DNA of 64,000 bases, from positions 806,001 to 870,000 of the forward strand of contig JAXLYE010000003.1 of assembly GCA_046351595.1 (NCBI GenBank). Direction: 5' to 3'. This DNA is from JAXLYE01 sp046351595. GTDB lineage: Bacteria; Myxococcota_A; Polyangia; Palsa-1104; JAEUJZ01. Every line of letters begins with the position of its first letter. The first letter of the stretch is position 1. This document shows, piece by piece, positions 61,782-64,000 of the stretch. The notes beneath the pieces were generated by a model, which had not been told where the DNA came from, made no database searches, and worked only from the letters and a program-made list of their open reading frames with translations. The translations under genes and the position numbers were made by a program.

Positions 61782-64000
61782 GTGAACATCGACCTCGAAC
61801 GCAAGCGCATCACCGTCGCAATCCGCGAGCTGGCCGCGGCGCCGGCCGAGCGCGTGCGCGGCCCGTCGGTGCCGCGGCTGCGCATCGAGCTGGGCCAGGA
61901 CGTGCATCGTGCGTATCGCCAGCAGCGCCAGGACGAGTACGGCGCGGAGCGGTTCACGGCCGAGGTCGCGCTGTCGCTCGAGCGCGAGCTCGACGGGTTC
62001 ACGGCCCACGTGCGCGGGCGCGCCGACGGCGTGGTCCACGGGGCGGCCGGCGGCACCGGGCTGCTGGTCGAGGAGGTCAAGTCTGTGGCGCTCGATGCGC
62101 CCGCGCTGGCCGCGCTCACGGCCGCGGACGTGCCGGGCTACGCGCTGCAGGCGCGCTTCTACGCGCTGTGCCTGGCCCTGCGCCTGCGCGGGCGCCCGGT
62201 GCACGCGCGCCTGGTGCTGATCTCGATCGTCGATGAGAGCACGCGGACGATCGAGCTCGACTTCGACGCCGGGCAGACCGCGGCGGAGCTCGACGCGCTG
62301 TTGCGCGCGGCCCTGGTCGAGGCCGAAGCCGCCCGCGCGCGGGCGCGCCGTCGCATCGAGAGCGCCGCGGCGCTGGTGTTCCCGTACGACGCGCCCCGGC
62401 CGCCGCAGCAGGCGCTGCTCGACGCCTTCGACGAGGGTCTGGCCGCGGGCCGGCCGGTGCTGGCCGAGGCGCCCACGGGCACGGGCAAGACCGCGGCCGC
62501 GCTGCTCGCCGGGCTGCGCCACTCGCTGGCCAGCGACTCCACCCTGTACTTCACCACGGCCAAGAGCACGCAGGGCGAGCACGTCGCCCGCACCTTCACG
62601 GATCTGGTCCGCGCGGCTGGTCTGTCCCCGGGCGCCATCAGGGCCGTGACCCTGCGCGCCAAGGATCGCATGTGCCCGCCCGGCACGCTGCAGTGCCACC
62701 CGGCGCGCTGCCCCTACCTTCGCGACTACGAACAGCGCGCGGCCCAGAGCGGCATCGTCGCGACGCTGGCAGCCGAGTCGTGCCACCTCGACGCGGACAC
62801 CGTGTACGAGCGCGCCGCCCGCAGCGTGCTGTGCCCGTTCGAGGTATCGCGTGATCTCGCGGACGCCGCCGATTTGGTGATCTGCGACTACAACCACGTC
62901 TACGATCGCGCCGCGGCCCTGCCGCCGTTCATCGAGCGCGCGGGCGAGCCGCTCGAGACGGGCGCGCCCACGAGCGGGGCGGCTCCAGCCTCGGCTCCGG
63001 CCGCGCCCGCGGCTGCGGTCGTCGTCATCGACGAGGCCCACAACCTGCTCGATCGCGCCCGCGCCTATGACTCGCCGTGCGTGCGCAGTGCCGAGGTGGC
63101 CCGGGTGCGCGAGCGCGTGCTGGCCGGCGCGTACCTGGCACCGGCCGCAGACGCACCGGCCACCCTGGCGCTGCCGCGCACCCCGGCGAGCGAGTACCTC
63201 CTGGCCGAGATCGAGGACTTCTGCGAGACGCTCGCGGCGCACATCGACAGCGCGTACGAGGACGCCGTGCGCGCCGGCCGCGGCTCCGTGGACGACACCA
63301 CGCCCGTCGCAGACAGCGACACGGCCAGGGACGGCGGCGAGGACGACCGCTTGCCGGGCGCGGTCCCGGCCCGCTTCCTGGACACCTGGCAGGCGCTGGG
63401 CGCACGCGCCGAGGCGCTCCTGTTCAACTTCAGCGTGAGGTGCCGGCTGGCCGCGCTGGTGTTCCCTCGCGATCCGCTGATCGAGCTGCTGCGCGGCGTG
63501 ATGCACGTGCGCGCGCTGGTGGCGGCCCGCGATCGCGCCCTGATCCCGTACGTGGCCGGGCCGGCCGCGCCGACCGGCTCGGCGGTGGGCGTGTGCTGTG
63601 TCGATCCGTCCCGCCGCCTGGCCGCGATGCACCGGCGCACCCGCGGCGTCCTGGCGATGAGCGCCACGCTCTCGCCGCTTGAGTACTACCGCGCGCTGCT
63701 CGGGCTGGACGCGCTGGACGCTCGGACCGTGCGCGTGCCCAGCCCGTTCCTGGCCGAGCACCGCTGCGTGATGGTGGTGCCCACGGTCACCACGCAGCTG
63801 CGCGAGCGCGAGCGCCATGCCCCGACCATCGCGCGCCTGATCGGGGACATCGTGCGCGCGCGCCCGGGCCGCTACGCCGCGTACTTTCCCAGCTTCGAGT
63901 TTCTGTCGCGCGTGCGCGCGCTGCTCGATCTGCCGTCCGAGCGGCTGCTCGTCCAGCTCCCCGACATGCCGCTCGCGCTGCGCCAGCGCATGCTCGCGCG
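61782..64000 (+). CDS. PD-(D/E)xK nuclease plus XPD/DinG-like Fe-S helicase (partial; runs off right edge)
   Basis: From GTG 61782, 739 residues are visible. The N-terminal 190 residues look like a PD-(D/E)xK nuclease (HVRGRADGVV, LLVEEVKSV, then the YALQARFYALCLALRL helix as in Cas4/RecB folds). The helicase core has Walker A EAPTGTGKT, DEAH in VVVIDEAHN, FTTAKSTQGEHV, and a cysteine set (RMCPPGTLQCHPARCPY, LCPF) like the XPD/DinG 4Fe-4S cluster. AMSATLSPLEYY begins the second half, and the end is beyond the window. Probably 5'-3' helicase in repair or defence; the start codon is not certain. Confidence 0.88.
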   Translation, partial: MNIDLERKRITVAIRELAAAPAERVRGPSVPRLRIELGQDVHRAYRQQRQDEYGAERFTAEVALSLERELDGFTAHVRGRADGVVHGAAGGTGLLVEEVKSVALDAPALAALTAADVPGYALQARFYALCLALRLRGRPVHARLVLISIVDESTRTIELDFDAGQTAAELDALLRAALVEAEAARARARRRIESAAALVFPYDAPRPPQQALLDAFDEGLAAGRPVLAEAPTGTGKTAAALLAGLRHSLASDSTLYFTTAKSTQGEHVARTFTDLVRAAGLSPGAIRAVTLRAKDRMCPPGTLQCHPARCPYLRDYEQRAAQSGIVATLAAESCHLDADTVYERAARSVLCPFEVSRDLADAADLVICDYNHVYDRAAALPPFIERAGEPLETGAPTSGAAPASAPAAPAAAVVVIDEAHNLLDRARAYDSPCVRSAEVARVRERVLAGAYLAPAADAPATLALPRTPASEYLLAEIEDFCETLAAHIDSAYEDAVRAGRGSVDDTTPVADSDTARDGGEDDRLPGAVPARFLDTWQALGARAEALLFNFSVRCRLAALVFPRDPLIELLRGVMHVRALVAARDRALIPYVAGPAAPTGSAVGVCCVDPSRRLAAMHRRTRGVLAMSATLSPLEYYRALLGLDALDARTVRVPSPFLAEHRCVMVVPTVTTQLRERERHAPTIARLIGDIVRARPGRYAAYFPSFEFLSRVRALLDLPSERLLVQLPDMPLALRQRMLA

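Noticed and set aside
60813..63818. Open minus-strand frame of about 1000 residues opposite the helicase and dioxygenase genes
   Set aside because: Gln/Arg/His/Ala-rich antisense translation without motifs; the + strand has clear conserved domains over the same bases. Similar long antisense frames elsewhere are a product of high GC.

Overview
The window is GC-rich, densely coded DNA that most resembles a myxobacterium (Myxococcota). The grounds are family content: a myxobacterial sigma-70 (gmx1 type) paired with a Ser/Thr kinase-TPR protein, a caspase gene in an ECF sigma operon, an AgmX/PglI-type domain, a TIGR02996-like repeat-companion LRR protein, and many lipoproteins. No rRNA, tRNA, IS element, prophage or CRISPR array was recognised. 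Both edges cut genes: hsdM on the left and a PD-(D/E)xK/XPD-like helicase on the right.

Layout. 1-9.2 kb: partial type I methylase, a possible cysteine peptidase, a divergent NtrC-type regulator and sensor kinase, a bestrophin-like channel, YjbQ, an HTH/Zn-ribbon regulator and an MFS permease. 9.2-14.5 kb: a stress-type patch (ferritin-like protein, small membrane protein, LuxR-type response regulator, a BON protein with a huge prion-like repeat, a KGG protein) separated by AT-richer regulatory gaps that share a duplicated motif. 14.5-21.3 kb: a truncated kinase gene, then a leftward ECF sigma/anti-sigma/caspase/lipoprotein operon and a beta-propeller lipoprotein; two matching ECF-type promoters lie before the sigma gene and before the propeller gene. 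21-27.4 kb: P450 with divergent TetR and a visible operator, then the gmx1 sigma and kinase-TPR pair. 27.7-35.7 kb: secreted proteins, an APC permease, a putative 2OG-Fe(II) oxygenase coupled to an LRR protein, and a sigma factor fused to a membrane/AgmX segment.

35.8-49.9 kb is the metabolic core: carA-carB leftward, and rightward argG-DUF1611-argC-argD-argF-argB-argE-argH-argR with overlapping junctions throughout. The transcarbamylase is of the N-acyl-ornithine class, so carbamoylation should precede deacylation and ArgE should act on N-acylcitrulline. No classical N-acetylglutamate synthase is present; the DUF1611 gene sits where one might be expected. ArgR probably controls the locus through an ARG box at argG.

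49.9-64 kb: mixed accessory genes (DUF1993, VOC protein, alcohol dehydrogenase, glycosidase-like lipoprotein, HEAT-like proteins), then two AlkB-like dioxygenase genes, an MJ1316/DUF504-type RNA-end-binding protein and the helicase, a possible nucleic-acid repair neighbourhood. Throughout, there are in-frame short tandem repeats at gene ends and linkers, and several gene remnants (kinase, ABC exporter, LysR, dhaL, HEAT protein).
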